Shown here: piece after piece, positions 6,701-7,225 of the stretch
Position numbering within the stretch: position 1 is the stretch's first letter
How the letters are laid out: each line of letters starts with the position of its first letter
From: Bacteroidota bacterium
GTDB taxonomy: Bacteria; Bacteroidota; Bacteroidia; Bacteroidales; JAAYUG01
Direction: 5' to 3'
Length of the DNA stretch: 7,225 bases
Assembly: GCA_021812865.1 (NCBI GenBank)
Contig: JAKAMP010000134.1
Location: 1 to 7,225 of the forward strand
The notes under the pieces: generated by a model
The model's input: only the letters and a program-made list of their open reading frames with translations
The model's database searches: none
What the model was told of the DNA's origin: nothing
Translations under genes and position numbers: made by a program

Positions 6701-7225
6701 GGTGAAGCTGAATAGCTTTTCCTTCGATGAGTTTAGGCTGGAATGCCTGGATACCCAGACGGTGCAGTGTAGGAGCACGGTTCAGAAGCACAGGGTGTCC
6801 TTTCAGCACATTTTCGAGGATGTCCCAAACTACGGGATCCTTGCGGTCAACAATTTTCTTTGCCGATTTCACCGTTTTCACAATGCCTCTTTCGATGAGC
6901 TTGCGGATGATGAAAGGCTTATATAGTTCGGCGGCCATGTCTTTGGGCAAGCCGCATTCGTGCAGTTTGAGCTCAGGACCCACCACGATAACCGAACGGG
7001 CCGAATAGTCAACACGTTTACCAAGGAGGTTCTGACGGAAACGCCCCTGTTTTCCTTTCAGGCTGTCGCTGAGGGATTTGAGCGGACGGTTGGCGTCGGT
7101 TTTCACTGCATTGGCTTTTCTCGAGTTATCAAGGAGTGAATCGACCGCTTCCTGGAGCATACGTTTCTCGTTACGGAGAATTACTTCAGGAGCTTTGATC
7201 TCGATGAGCCTCTTGAGACGGTTAT
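3798..7225 (-). CDS. rpoC: DNA-directed RNA polymerase subunit beta', C-terminal 1141 residues (5' end outside window)
   Basis: The frame is open from the TAA at 3798-3800 to the window edge. The last full codon is 7221-7223, and an internal ATG at 7158-7160 is not the true start. About 280-300 N-terminal residues (first zinc-binding region, clamp) are missing. Counting from the first visible codon, [14 protein letters not shown] is at 70-83 and [18 protein letters not shown] at 148-165. The catalytic Mg2+ loop [12 protein letters not shown] is at 182-193, with its three aspartates intact. The bridge helix is near 486-518 ([17 protein letters not shown]), and the second zinc site uses C531, C605, C612 and C615. 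The trigger-loop start [16 protein letters not shown] is at 641-656. An SI3-like insertion of about 175 residues precedes ITGGLPRV (842-849). The C-terminal core [16 protein letters not shown] and GHLIPAGTG is normal. Bacteroidota-type insertions are seen in the F-loop (462-471) and near 989-1043. rpoB should lie upstream, outside the window. Confidence 0.98.
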   Translation of the reverse strand, partial: NRLKRLIEIKAPEVILRNEKRMLQEAVDSLLDNSRKANAVKTDANRPLKSLSDSLKGKQGRFRQNLLGKRVDYSARSVIVVGPELKLHECGLPKDMAAELYKPFIIRKLIERGIVKTVKSAKKIVDRKDPVVWDILENVLKGHPVLLNRAPTLHRLGIQAFQPKLIEGKAIQLHPLVCTAFNADFDGDQMAVHLPLGNAAILEAQILMLASHNILNPANGAPITVPSQDMVLGLYYITKERRSTGKIKVQGEGSTFYSSEEVIIAFNEKKVDLHAVIKVRIKDESQDTPVFRIIETTVGRVIFNEVVPKELGYLNEVLTKKSLRDIIGRVLKKAGTAATAKFLDNIKDLGFEMAFRGGLSFNLDDVIVPHEKDDLVSEGDNQVDEVMSNYNMGFITNNERYNQIIDIWTHTNAKLTQILMKRLSEDKQGFNAVYMMLDSGARGSKEQIRQLSGMRGLMAKPQKSGSTSSEIIENPILANFKEGLSVLEYFISTHGARKGLADTALKTADAGYLTRRLVDVANDVNITEEDCGTLRGLVATAIKNNEEVVESLYERILGRTTVHDIYHPHTGELIVAAGDELTEAICQVIEDSPIEQVEIRSVLTCESQKGVCAKCYGRNLATARMVQKGETVGVIAAQSIGEPGTQLTLRTFHVGGTASNIMSDNSIVSRYDGVAEIEELRMVEKEENGSKINIVIGRLAELRILDKNTGIALTTHNIPYGSKLYIKNGSDVKKGALICEWDPYNAVIISEISGKVEFDAVIEGITYREESDEQTGFREKVIIETRDKSKNPMIKVLDNKGAEIKSYNLPVNAHIVVDEGQSVKAGDILVKIPRAVGKTGDITGGLPRVTELFEARNPSNPAIVSEIDGEVSFGKVKRGNREIIIKSKAGEVKKYLVPLSRQILVQENDYVKAGTPLSDGATTPSDILAIKGPTKVQEYIVNEVQEVYRMQGVKINDKHFEVIVRQMMRKVEIVDPGDTKFLEKQVVDKWEFMDENDWIYGKKIVIEPGDAQGLRPGQIITARKLRDENSLLKRKDLKPIEARDAIPATSSQILQGITRAALQTTSWISAASFQETTKVLNEAAIFGKVDYLEGLKENVIVGHLIPAGTGGREYDDMVVGSMEEYDSLMASKRENPQAVEE

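Overview
The window looks like chromosomal DNA from a Bacteroidota bacterium, most likely an environmental, anaerobe-related Bacteroidales-type lineage. The RNA polymerase beta' sequence has the Bacteroidota form, with an extended F-loop, a long C-terminal insertion and a DUF3467 gene directly downstream. Start codons lack Shine-Dalgarno sequences and have A-rich leaders. The core genes sampled are roughly 45-50% G+C. The lineage assignment is inferred from remembered family features, not from a search.

Left half, plus strand (1-3323): the tail of a 4Fe-4S ferredoxin-type protein (1-222) is followed 24 nt later by a two-repeat CCG-domain Fe-S protein (247-1041). An AT-rich GxxExxY gene (1079-1471) comes next, and then a long-form, VLCAD/ACAD9-like acyl-CoA dehydrogenase (1539-3323). 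The two Fe-S proteins look like the split halves of an HdrD/GlpC-like oxidoreductase. Next to an acyl-CoA dehydrogenase, the most natural role is passing electrons from acyl-CoA oxidation (via ETF, not in the window) to or from the membrane quinone pool. The GxxExxY gene interrupts this set. It is bounded by imperfect inverted repeats with a 7-nt rhythm (left 1043-1067, right 1479-1499). Removing 1043-1499 would leave about 40 nt between the CCG protein and the dehydrogenase, an operon-like spacing.

Middle (3324-3466): a compact convergent intergenic region with one rho-independent terminator for each direction and a perfect 16-bp palindrome between them.

Right half, minus strand (7225-3467): the C-terminal 1141 residues of RNA polymerase beta' (rpoC, 5' end outside the window), followed after 10 nt by a 106-residue DUF3467 protein. 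The two share one transcript end at 3418-3445.

Most of the window is ordinary core genome. The best candidate for something under-described is the GxxExxY cassette with its heptad-type inverted repeats. The uncharacterised DUF3467 partner of rpoC is second.
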